Below, piece after piece: positions 8,072 to 16,054 of a stretch of 32,738 bases of DNA. A program made the translations under genes and the position numbers. The notes beneath the pieces were generated by a model, which saw only the letters and a list, made by a program, of their open reading frames with translations, made no database searches and was not told the origin of the DNA. How positions within the stretch are numbered: the first letter of the stretch is position 1; every line of letters begins with the position of its first letter. Where the stretch lies: contig JACRCR010000167.1 in the NCBI GenBank assembly GCA_016218925.1, positions 1 to 32,738 of the forward strand, written 5' to 3'. This DNA is from Deltaproteobacteria bacterium (GTDB taxonomy: Bacteria; Desulfobacterota; Binatia; UBA1149; CAITLU01).

Positions 8072-10969
8072 GTGAAACAACATAAACGAGTTCGAACAGT
8101 TGCCCGCCGCTTCTCGCGGGTGTTGGCGGTGTCGGTGTGCGCGGCGTTGGCGCTGGCGGCCGGCGCACACGCATCGCTGGTACGCGTCAATCTGGGAATC
8201 TACGGCGGCCTGACCAATGACCTGGCCGCCTACGAAGACTTCAGCGGCACCACGCGGCTGGTCGCCGCCGTGGACGGCGACGTCGGTGGCCTGCGGCTCA
8301 GCAATGCGGGCACGCGCTGGGAGCCGATCTTCTTCGGCCGGCCAGGCGCGCTCTCCGCGGTCGAGGCCGATGTTACCGACTCCGGTGTAGGCAGCGGCGC
8401 GGGCGTGGTCTACGCGCTGACGCTCCAAGGTCAGTTGCTGAGCAATGCCAGCAACACCACCGGAGCGTGGTCGCGCGCGGCGTGGGCCACGGTGACCAAC
8501 GGCGGCGTATTTCACGACGGCGTGGGTGTGGTCGAAGGCATCTCGACGATCGTCAGTGCGGCCAGCGGCACCTACGTCGGTACTTTCAACGGCAACGTCT
8601 ACCGCAGCACCGATGGCGGCGCGACGTGGGCGTTGCTGGCCAACGTGCTTCCGGCTTCCCGGGTGGAGTCGATCGCACCGTACGTCGACGATCCGACCAA
8701 CCCGGCGGTCTACGTGGTCGTCGACAACGCCAGCACCAAGCAGCTCTATCCGCTCGCATACGCGGGCAGCTACAGCGTCGGTGCGCAGGTCGTGGTGGCG
8801 GGCGGCGCGGTGGCGATCCAGCGCGTGTACGTCTACCCGTCGACGGGAATCGCGGAGGCGCCGCTGTTGTTCGTGACCGGCGACTCCCCCAGCCAGTCCG
8901 TCTATCGAGGACCCAACGATGGCACGTCGTGGTCGACGGTGACCAAGACTTTCCGCTTCTTCCAGGGCATGTCGTTCGATACGGTAAACGACCGCATCTT
9001 TGCGGTCGGCAGCGTTTCTACCGACCGCGGCCTCTCCTGGACCGACCTTCCTAGCTACGCGCGCCCCGAAGGCGATATCCATCCTAACGACGGCACCGCA
9101 GTGCTGGATCCGAACGATTCATCGCGGCTGTTCGTCGGCTCGGACTGGTTCGCCGGCGAGTACACCGAGTCGGCCGGTTCGTGGAGCGCCGCCGGCGAGA
9201 TCGTTTCCGACAACGCCGGCGTCACCGCGGTGATCATCAACGACATGCAGCAGATCGCGACCTCTACTGCACTCAAGGACACGTTTGCGATCGGCGGCAA
9301 GGCCGGGCTCGGGGTAACGACCGACTACCTCAGCCACGGTGGAGCGCATCCGACCTGGACGTTCCCGGTCTATCCGATGGACGACGGTTCGGAGATCACC
9401 GAGGTTCACCTCCAAGACTACAACGGCGACGGAACCGTGGTCGAGACCGTGTTTGCCGGCAACCGCGGCGGCAAGCTCTACAAGTCCACCAGCGGCGGGA
9501 CCACCGCCGCCGCGTTCACCAAGGTGTTCGATGTCAGCGTCGATACTCCGACCTACGCGGTCGACCCCAACCGCGTGCAGATAAGCGACCTGGTCGAGGG
9601 CGCGACCAGCGCCGACGAGATGTACCTGGCCTTCGGCGACTGGGACAACGGGAACCTCGCCGGCGGCATCGCGTGCTCGACCGACGACGGCGCGACTTGG
9701 ACCATCGATCCGGCGTGGGCCACGTTCGGCGACAGCATGCTGGTGCAGTCGCTGGTGTCGACGACGACGCGGCTGTGGGCCGGCGTGGGCAAGAGCGACG
9801 ACGCCGATCCGGCACATCAGGGCGTCTACGCGAAGATCGGCAGCCTCTCGGGCTGCGGTACGGGCACCTGGTCGAAGATGACCAGCTCGACGGATCTCGA
9901 CACCGCGATCGTCTACGACCTGGAGGCTCCCAACAGCTCGCTAACCTACGCGGCCTCATCGGCCGGCCTTTTCTACGCGACGCGATCGGGCGCGGTGTGG
10001 ACCTGGCAGGAGCTCACCGGCTCAGTCGATCCGGAGCTCTCAAAGCTCCCTTCGGGCGTCTACGACGAGTACACGGCGCTGGCCTACAACCCTGCTCCGA
10101 CGGGTTACGACGAAGAATTCTTCGCCGCGGTTGGCGACGAGATCTATCGCATCCGGCTGCTCGGCGTCGCGTGGACGGTCGACAAGATCTCGCCGACCCC
10201 GCACGAGAACGTCAACGTGCTGCTGTGGGACGAACTGGTGGTCGGTGGTGACGGTTCGGTGGCGACTCTCGGCACGCCGTCGAAGTCGCAGAGCGCCTGC
10301 CGCAAGGCGGTGAGCAAGGCACGTTCGAACTACGTAAAGTCGGTACAGAAGGCGATGGCGCGTTGCCGCGACGCTTACGGCGCCGGCGGCCCGAGCTGTC
10401 CCGACACGGTCGCCCAGGCGGCGATCGACAAGGCTGCAGCCAAGATCTCGTTCGCGGCCAAGTGCAGCGACGACGACGTCGAGGCGCTGGCCGAGAACTG
10501 GCCGGCCAGCTGCTGGAACGTGACCACCAGCGCCGAGCTCGACACCTGCGTGCTGGCCGATGTCGCGGCCGCTGCGGCGCAGGCGATCGCGGTCGACTAC
10601 GGCACCGAGAATGCCGGCCGCGTCGGCGTCGCTCTGGCCTGCCAGAAGGCGATCGGTGCGTCGTACGGCGGCAAGCTGCTGTCGACCATCTTGAAGGGCG
10701 CGGGCAAGTGCGAGGTGAGCCTCGACAAGGGCCGCGCCGCCGCGTGCCCCGACGCGTCGGCCGAGTCGAAGGTCGACAAGGCCGAGACCAAGGCTGCGTC
10801 GAAGATCGCGTCGGCTTGCTCCAACGCCGACGTGTCCGCACTCGACGCTCTCGGCTTCGGTGGCACGTGCAGCGGCGTAGGCAATCCGGCGGATCTTGCG
10901 GTCTGCCTGGCTGCCGACCAGAGCGCCGTTGCCGATCAACTGCTGTCGGCTCCGCAAGACGCCTTCTAG
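8072..10969 (+). CDS. Large secreted beta-propeller-like protein with Asp-box repeats and two C-terminal six-Cys modules
   Basis: GTG 8072 has AGGGG about 8 nt upstream and gives a clean signal peptide (MKQHKRVRTVARRFSR, then a hydrophobic core, cleavage near AGAHA). The mature protein of about 930 aa is exported. Several Asp-box/BNR-type motifs occur (YRSTDGGATW, CSTDDGATW, STDRGLSW), as in sialidase-like propellers, and DYNGDGTVVETVFAGN resembles the PilY1-type propeller turn. No sialidase catalytic residues are evident. From about residue 740 the style changes to Lys/Ala-rich sequence with two related ~105-aa modules (about 741-850 and 856-958), each with six cysteines and shared CPD, DKA and CS-x-x-DV-x-AL motifs. 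The function is unknown; a surface or matrix protein is plausible. A terminator follows at 11025. Confidence 0.8.
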   Translation: MKQHKRVRTVARRFSRVLAVSVCAALALAAGAHASLVRVNLGIYGGLTNDLAAYEDFSGTTRLVAAVDGDVGGLRLSNAGTRWEPIFFGRPGALSAVEADVTDSGVGSGAGVVYALTLQGQLLSNASNTTGAWSRAAWATVTNGGVFHDGVGVVEGISTIVSAASGTYVGTFNGNVYRSTDGGATWALLANVLPASRVESIAPYVDDPTNPAVYVVVDNASTKQLYPLAYAGSYSVGAQVVVAGGAVAIQRVYVYPSTGIAEAPLLFVTGDSPSQSVYRGPNDGTSWSTVTKTFRFFQGMSFDTVNDRIFAVGSVSTDRGLSWTDLPSYARPEGDIHPNDGTAVLDPNDSSRLFVGSDWFAGEYTESAGSWSAAGEIVSDNAGVTAVIINDMQQIATSTALKDTFAIGGKAGLGVTTDYLSHGGAHPTWTFPVYPMDDGSEITEVHLQDYNGDGTVVETVFAGNRGGKLYKSTSGGTTAAAFTKVFDVSVDTPTYAVDPNRVQISDLVEGATSADEMYLAFGDWDNGNLAGGIACSTDDGATWTIDPAWATFGDSMLVQSLVSTTTRLWAGVGKSDDADPAHQGVYAKIGSLSGCGTGTWSKMTSSTDLDTAIVYDLEAPNSSLTYAASSAGLFYATRSGAVWTWQELTGSVDPELSKLPSGVYDEYTALAYNPAPTGYDEEFFAAVGDEIYRIRLLGVAWTVDKISPTPHENVNVLLWDELVVGGDGSVATLGTPSKSQSACRKAVSKARSNYVKSVQKAMARCRDAYGAGGPSCPDTVAQAAIDKAAAKISFAAKCSDDDVEALAENWPASCWNVTTSAELDTCVLADVAAAAAQAIAVDYGTENAGRVGVALACQKAIGASYGGKLLSTILKGAGKCEVSLDKGRAAACPDASAESKVDKAETKAASKIASACSNADVSALDALGFGGTCSGVGNPADLAVCLAADQSAVADQLLSAPQDAF

Positions 10970-11024
10970 GAAGGCGAGTGGTATAGCCTCGCGGCCGCCG
11001 GCGTGCGGCCGTGAGTGCGCAACC

Positions 11025-11062
11025 AAGAGGGGCAGCTCGCATGGGCTGCCCCTCTTCTGTTT
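11025..11062 (+). terminator. Rho-independent terminator
   Basis: AAGAGGGGCAGC (11025-11036) pairs perfectly with GCTGCCCCTCTT (11045-11056) around an 8-nt loop, giving a 12-bp stem, and CTGTTT follows. It ends the 965-aa protein transcript and separates it from the ankyrin gene. Confidence 0.85.
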
Positions 11063-11159
11063 GGTTCGTTCCCTGCGCTGGCAGGCGAGCATTGCTCCGA
11101 TTCCGGCCGGCGAGTATACCCACCGGCATACTCGTGGACTCATAAGGCCAGGATCTTCG

Positions 11160-12023
11160 TTGCGGCCGTTTCAGGAAAGTGTTCGCCGCCCGGCGTGCGC
11201 GATTGCGCTGGTCGCCGCGCTGTTGGCGACAGCTTGCGATGAGATCCCGGCGATCCGACCTCCGCACGTGATGAGTCCGACCGAGGCCGAGCACCTGGTC
11301 TTTCCCGCCGCGTTCACGCCGGCACCGAATGTCGACGAGGAACGCTGTGCACCGGCGAGTGGGGCCGGCGCCGTGCCCGGTTGGCTCCGCCAAGCCGCCG
11401 AAGCCACGAGCTGCAGCGATGGCCTGCGCACGGTGCTGGCGGCTTTCGCGGCCTCGCCGGCGGTCGACGATGAGACCGCGACGTCCGCACGCCTGCAGGA
11501 CCTGCTGACGGCGGCGGCGTTGTGCGACGCTGTCGAGGTGGTTGAGCGACTTCTGGCGCGCGGAGTCGACGTGAACGGACGCGATGCCTGCGGCGACACC
11601 GCGCTGGTGGCCGCGGCTTCGAGCGGAGCCGGGCGTGCCGCGCGGCGATTGCTCGTGGCGGGAGCCGATCCCGATCTTTTCGCCGGAACCCGGCGCTGGC
11701 AGCGAACCCCGCTGCTGGCGGCGACGATTCGCGCCGACAGCGACCTCGCGCGTGTTCTGATCGAGGCGGGCGCCGATCCGAACGCGTCAACACACGCCGG
11801 CCGCACGGTGCTGATGTTCGCGGCTGCGACCGGGGAATTGCGATTGATCGCGCTGTTGCTCGCGCGTGGGGCCGATCCGTGTGGCAGCGACGAAGCCGGG
11901 CTCGATGCAGCCCGCGTCGCACGAGCGCACGACTTTCTGACCGCGGCCGCATTGCTCGGCGAGAAGGCCTCGTCGTGCGCGACGCTCGGCGACCGTGAGC
12001 AGGCCGCACAGGAGCCGCGATGA
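11160..12023 (+). CDS. Ankyrin-repeat lipoprotein
   Basis: The frame stays open far upstream, through the terminator, so a later start is needed. TTG 11160 follows AGG (11150-11152) and gives a lipoprotein signal: a short basic start, a hydrophobic ALVAALLATAC core and a lipidated Cys. The 287-aa product is thus envelope-anchored. A linker of about 80 residues precedes roughly four ankyrin repeats, visible as LLTAAALCDAVEVVERLLARG, GDTALVAAASSGAGRAARRL, RTPLLAATIRADSDLARVLI and RTVLMFAAATGELRLIALLL, each followed by G-A/V-D-x-N/D. Ankyrins bind proteins; the partner is unknown. Its stop overlaps the ATG of the next gene (ATGA), so the two are translationally coupled and the membrane protein could be its partner (inference). 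Confidence 0.8.
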   Translation: MRPFQESVRRPACAIALVAALLATACDEIPAIRPPHVMSPTEAEHLVFPAAFTPAPNVDEERCAPASGAGAVPGWLRQAAEATSCSDGLRTVLAAFAASPAVDDETATSARLQDLLTAAALCDAVEVVERLLARGVDVNGRDACGDTALVAAASSGAGRAARRLLVAGADPDLFAGTRRWQRTPLLAATIRADSDLARVLIEAGADPNASTHAGRTVLMFAAATGELRLIALLLARGADPCGSDEAGLDAARVARAHDFLTAAALLGEKASSCATLGDREQAAQEPR

Positions 12024-13576
12024 AGCGGCGCGGATCGGTGCTGGCCTGGGCGGCAATCGCCGTTGCGCTGTGCCTGCACGCCGGTCTGTGGAACCGAGCG
12101 CTCGGTGCCGACAACCGTCTCTACTTCTACATGGCCGAGCGCGCGGCGTCGGGAGTGGCTCCGCACGTCTCGGCACCCGACGTCAAGAACCAGCTCGCGA
12201 CGCTGGTGTCGGGGGCTTCGATCGTCGTCGGTCGCGCCATCGGACTCGACGACGTGCGCGCGGGCAGGCTGGCCAGTCTGGCCACGCTGGTCGCCGGAGT
12301 CAGCGCGGTCGGCCTGGTGGTCTTCGAACTGGGAGGCTCGACCGCCGCGGCCGCCGTCGCCGCCGTCTCGACGCTGGCCTTCGGTTCTCTGGTCGACCAT
12401 TCGGCGATCGGCTTCAACCCCAAGGTCTTGCTGTTCGCGCTGATCGCGTGGACGCACTTGTTGCTGGCCCGCGGTCGTTTCGGTCTTGCCGGAGTTTCGG
12501 CAGCGGGCGCGTTGCTGTGCTGGCAACCGGCGGGTGCGGTCTGCGTCGCCGCGTCAGCGGCCGCGTTGGTGCAGGCGCCGCGCTGGCGCAGGATTTCGCA
12601 TCTAGCGCTCGGCGGCATCGCGGCCGTCGCGCTCTACGAAGCCTATTTCGCGTGGCACGGCGCGCTGATGCCGCAGCTCTTCCAGGCTTACCTGCTGCCG
12701 CTCGGAAGCGTTCATGGCACGGTGGATGTGGCGGATGGGCTTTCCTTCGTCGCGTTCTGCGAGCAGCGCGGGCTCGACCGTTTCGGGCTGCCGGCGGCAG
12801 CGTTTGCGCTGTTCCTCGTCGACCGGCTGTGGTGGTTACTGCGGCGCGCAGACTCGGCTTCGGCAGCGCAGGCGAGCACGGCGCCTGCGGCATTGCCCGC
12901 GGTGGTAGCGCTGATCGTGGGCGGGCTGGCGTGCATCGCATTCACGATCTACGACCATCAAGCCGAGCCCGATCGCTTCCTGCTGTCCGCCTACTTCGCG
13001 ACCGCGTTCGGGGTGGTCGTCGATCGTGCCCTGCGACTGCTCGGGTCGCTCGGCGGGCAGCTATTCGTGGCGCGCCTCGAGGCGGTGCTCGTCGTGCTGA
13101 TCCTGGTCGTGTCCACGCACACGTCGAGGGATGTTGACGGGTCGGTCCCGGCACTGGAGCGGCAGTTCGAAAGCGCGCGGATCGTCCGCATGTACGCGGA
13201 TGCCTACGGCACCGTGTGGGCGTTCGGCTGCGCGCATCTGCTGGGTCTCGCCCACATGACCAACTATCACCCGCTCGCCTACATATGGGACGATCTCGAG
13301 CTCTATCTGGACGCCGCGCGGTTCGAGCCGAAGGTCGGCGGACGCCTCCCGGACGTCATCCTGGCGGCTCGCAGCTTCCCCGGGCAAACGCGTCTGACCA
13401 GGGAGTATGCGGCGGTCCCCGTGCCGGCGCTGTCGCAGGAGCGCGTTCGCCTCTACGTCAGAAAAGAAGCGCGGGTGGAGTCGAAAGACGCCGCCGCCGC
13501 CGGCCAGAGCGGGCGTGGCCCGCTTCGACAACAGGGGCCGCAGCGACCTCGAAGCGGGCCTTCGCGAAGGCCGTGA
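12020..13576 (+). CDS. Polytopic membrane protein, GT-C glycosyltransferase-like
   Basis: The 518-aa protein has about 10-12 hydrophobic segments. An Asp-bearing first loop follows TM1 (ALGADNRLYFYMAERA), the position where GT-C (PMT/ArnT/dolichol-phosphate-mannose-dependent) enzymes carry a catalytic acid. A C-terminal soluble stretch contains HMTNYHPLAYIWDDLELYL. These features suggest transfer of a sugar from a lipid-phosphate donor on the outer face of the inner membrane, but sequence identity in this class is low and I cannot name donor or acceptor. The last ~35 residues are Gly/Arg/Pro-rich and may be non-conserved. The gene begins within the stop of the ankyrin lipoprotein gene. It converges on the membrane protein gene ending at 13611. 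Confidence 0.65.
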   Translation: MKRRGSVLAWAAIAVALCLHAGLWNRALGADNRLYFYMAERAASGVAPHVSAPDVKNQLATLVSGASIVVGRAIGLDDVRAGRLASLATLVAGVSAVGLVVFELGGSTAAAAVAAVSTLAFGSLVDHSAIGFNPKVLLFALIAWTHLLLARGRFGLAGVSAAGALLCWQPAGAVCVAASAAALVQAPRWRRISHLALGGIAAVALYEAYFAWHGALMPQLFQAYLLPLGSVHGTVDVADGLSFVAFCEQRGLDRFGLPAAAFALFLVDRLWWLLRRADSASAAQASTAPAALPAVVALIVGGLACIAFTIYDHQAEPDRFLLSAYFATAFGVVVDRALRLLGSLGGQLFVARLEAVLVVLILVVSTHTSRDVDGSVPALERQFESARIVRMYADAYGTVWAFGCAHLLGLAHMTNYHPLAYIWDDLELYLDAARFEPKVGGRLPDVILAARSFPGQTRLTREYAAVPVPALSQERVRLYVRKEARVESKDAAAAGQSGRGPLRQQGPQRPRSGPSRRP

Positions 13577-13610
13577 ATCTACCGGTCGCCGGCCACCGCC
13601 GTCGCGATCG

Positions 13611-14390
13611 TTAGCGAAGCCGGTGGCGGTGCTTCCTCAGCAGCAGTGCGGCGCCGCTGGAAACTCCGATCGCGCTCACCAGATAGGGCAGCGCGAACAG
13701 CAGCGGTGTGGTGCTGCCCTCGGGTTTGCGCAGATTCCACAGCAGCAGGTTGGCAGCGACGTAGGCGGCATAGGCGATGCCGAGCGGCAACGCGCGGCGT
13801 TTCTCGTTCCAGATCGCGTGGGCGTAGCAGGCCAGCAGGGCCGAGAACGACAGCGCGGCGATCGTGTTGGCGGTTCCTGACAGCCGCTGCCCGAACAGCA
13901 CGAAGCCGGTGGTCGGCGTGTACGCGAACGGCTTGAGCGCGTCCGACAGCGCCATCAGCGCGAACAACAACGCGAACGAGCGCAGCAGTATGCGTCCGGT
14001 CTCGCGCTCGCGCCGGACGAACCCTTCGCGCAGCATCACCGCCACTGCGCCCCACGCCCCTGCCAGCGCCAGCAGCGAGTAGACGATCCCGAAAATCTGC
14101 CTGTTGCCCTGAGGTGCGGGCATCATCAGCGTGAACAGGTAGAGATTGGCGCTGACGTAGCCGGCGTAGGCGAGTCCCATCGGCAGTGCCTGGATCCGGT
14201 CGCGCCACAGCGCCATCGCGTACGCCGCCAGGAACACCGCGAAGCTCCAGCCCGCGAGCAGGTTGGGCGTCCCCTCGAGGCGCCGGCCCAGGAACACGAA
14301 TCCCTGCTCGGCCGTGACTCCCAGCGGTTTGGCGAAGTTCGATGCGGCCAGCAGGGCGAACAGTACGGCGAAGATGCGCAGCGGTTTCAT
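13611..14390 (-). CDS. Integral membrane protein with internal tandem duplication
   Basis: ATG 14390 (preceded by GGAGAG) gives 259 aa with about eight hydrophobic segments. The two halves are clearly related. FAVLFALLAASNFAKPLG (residues ~6-23) matches FALLFALMALSDALKPFA. GFVFLGRRLEGTPNLLAG matches GFVLFGQRLSGTANTIAA. ALPMGLAYAGYVSANLYLF matches ALPLGIAYAAYVAANLLLW. The protein is thus a fused pair of ~four-TM modules. I do not recognise the family and give no function. It lies 49 bp downstream of the delta-60 repeat gene on the same strand and may be co-transcribed with it. Confidence 0.75.
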   Translation of the reverse strand: MKPLRIFAVLFALLAASNFAKPLGVTAEQGFVFLGRRLEGTPNLLAGWSFAVFLAAYAMALWRDRIQALPMGLAYAGYVSANLYLFTLMMPAPQGNRQIFGIVYSLLALAGAWGAVAVMLREGFVRRERETGRILLRSFALLFALMALSDALKPFAYTPTTGFVLFGQRLSGTANTIAALSFSALLACYAHAIWNEKRRALPLGIAYAAYVAANLLLWNLRKPEGSTTPLLFALPYLVSAIGVSSGAALLLRKHRHRLR

Positions 14391-14439
14391 CGGCTTCTCT
14401 CCACGTGCCGCGCGGGTCATGCGGCGCTCGATGCGACGT

Positions 14440-15999
14440 TCAGACGGGACAGTTCAAAACGATCGGCTGGCCGACCGCGGCCTTGAGAACGCGAAGCGCA
14501 TCGGCGGCGGTCACCGATCCGCTGCTTTCGGTATCGCAGACTCTCGAGTCGCAGGTGTCGATCCCGACCGCGACTCTGAGCGTGTACAGTGCGTCGCTGG
14601 CCGTGGGAGCGTCTCCGGCCGAGCCGGTCGGCTTGCCGCACGCGATGCGTGTGCAGTCGGCGTCGCAGAACTCGCCCTTGACGAACGTCGTGTTGCCGTC
14701 GTCGCACTCTTCGGGCGCTTCGACGATGGCGTTGCCGCATACCGGCGCTACCGAGCCGGCGTGGTAACGCGCGATCATCTGATAGTCGCCCAGGCCGTCT
14801 TCGCCGAGCCCGGCAGCCAGCAGACGACCGTCGGCCTGGAGCGCGAGCGCGTAGATCTCTTCGTTGAAGGTCGAAGTGACCTCGGTGGTGACCTTGCCGG
14901 CGCTGCCGAAGGAAGCATCGGCGCCGCCGCCGGCGACGCGGCGCACCAGCGCAAAGTCGCTGGTGCCCGCTGGATGTGCCGCTCCGCCGGCGATCAATCG
15001 CCCATCGCCTTGGCGCACCAGCGCCGCCGCCGCGTCGATCTCGCCGGGCGAGACGTCGGCGACCGCGAATCCACCGCTGCCGAAGCCGGTGTCGAGCGCG
15101 CCCGTGGATGAATAGCGCGCGAGCAGGAAATCGTCGCCGCTCTTCCCGGCGACGACTATCCGCCCGTCCGGCAGTACCAAGGCCGCATAGGCGACGTCGT
15201 CGTCATCGCTGACGTGAGTGACTACCTTGCCGCCGGTGCCGAACCCGCCGTCGAGCACGCCGGCGCTGGTGTAGCGCGCCAGGGCGAGGTCGGCGTCGCC
15301 ATGGTCGGTGCCGCCAACGGCCAGGATCATCGCGTCGCCTTGCACGACCACCGCGCGCGCTTCGTCCTCGCCGCCGAAATCGGTCGCGAGCCTGCCGTCG
15401 CCGGAGAAGGTCGGGTCGGGGACGCCGGTGGTCGTCAGACGCACGACCGCGAAATCGCTGTTGGTGCCGCTGTCGGACCTGCCGGCGGCTACCGCCTTGC
15501 CGTCGCCATCGAGCGCCACCGCGAACGCTTCATCGTCGCCGCCGATCTTCATCGCCGCAACGCCGCCGCTGCCGAACCCGGCATCGAGCGCGCCCGCGGC
15601 GCTGACTCGCACCAGCGACAGCGACTCGAGCGCGCGCCCCGCCAGTACGATCTTGCCGTCGCTCTGGCGCACCATCGTGTTCACCTCGCCGAGCTCGTCG
15701 TCGGCGATGCCGAGCGTGGCGGTGCCGGCGGTCGCGAAGGTCGTGTCGAGAGCCCCGCTGCCGAGGAACCGCGTCAGCAGCAGCGATACGCCCCGCGCGC
15801 TCGCGTCGGCGATGGTGGCGGTGAGCAGCTTGCCGTCGGGAAGAACGAGCATGGCGCGCGCGCCTTCGTCGCCGATCTCGGCGAGCGTCACGCCGGAACT
15901 GCCGAAGGTGGTGTCGAGGTCGCCGGCTGCGGCGTGGGCGGAACCGCCGGCAAGGAGGCCGCAGAGAAACGCTGCGAGAAGTTTCAGTGGCAATTCCAT
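14440..15999 (-). CDS. Secreted delta-60-repeat protein with myxococcal Cys-rich and dockerin-like C-terminus
   Basis: The 519-aa protein has a signal peptide (hydrophobic core LLAAFLCGLLAG, cleavage near AHA). Seven copies of the delta-60 repeat signature follow, such as GDLDTTFGSSGV, GALDTTFATAG, GALDAGFGSGG, GVPDPTFSGDG, GVLDGGFGTGG, GALDTGFGSGG and GGADASFGSAG, each followed by a DGK/DGR...AG strand. They probably form a beta-propeller. After these comes a short CGNAIVEAPEECDDGNT myxococcal-type Cys-rich repeat, then a dockerin-like tail with two related halves (ASDALYTLRVAVG and TAADALRVLKAAVG) separated by a short Cys-containing loop. The function is unknown; it is probably a surface or extracellular protein. 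Its start lies 55 bp downstream of the glycosyltransferase operon's last gene. Confidence 0.85.
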   Translation of the reverse strand: MELPLKLLAAFLCGLLAGGSAHAAAGDLDTTFGSSGVTLAEIGDEGARAMLVLPDGKLLTATIADASARGVSLLLTRFLGSGALDTTFATAGTATLGIADDELGEVNTMVRQSDGKIVLAGRALESLSLVRVSAAGALDAGFGSGGVAAMKIGGDDEAFAVALDGDGKAVAAGRSDSGTNSDFAVVRLTTTGVPDPTFSGDGRLATDFGGEDEARAVVVQGDAMILAVGGTDHGDADLALARYTSAGVLDGGFGTGGKVVTHVSDDDDVAYAALVLPDGRIVVAGKSGDDFLLARYSSTGALDTGFGSGGFAVADVSPGEIDAAAALVRQGDGRLIAGGAAHPAGTSDFALVRRVAGGGADASFGSAGKVTTEVTSTFNEEIYALALQADGRLLAAGLGEDGLGDYQMIARYHAGSVAPVCGNAIVEAPEECDDGNTTFVKGEFCDADCTRIACGKPTGSAGDAPTASDALYTLRVAVGIDTCDSRVCDTESSGSVTAADALRVLKAAVGQPIVLNCPV

Positions 16000-16054
16000 C
16001 TGCGATGATTCCGTAGGTTTCTTGGCAGCACTCGATCGGGCTTCCTCTCTCGAC

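Noticed and set aside
10896..11159. Upstream extension of the ankyrin lipoprotein frame
   Set aside because: It would overlap the previous gene and cross the strong terminator; the lipoprotein signal only makes sense from TTG 11160.
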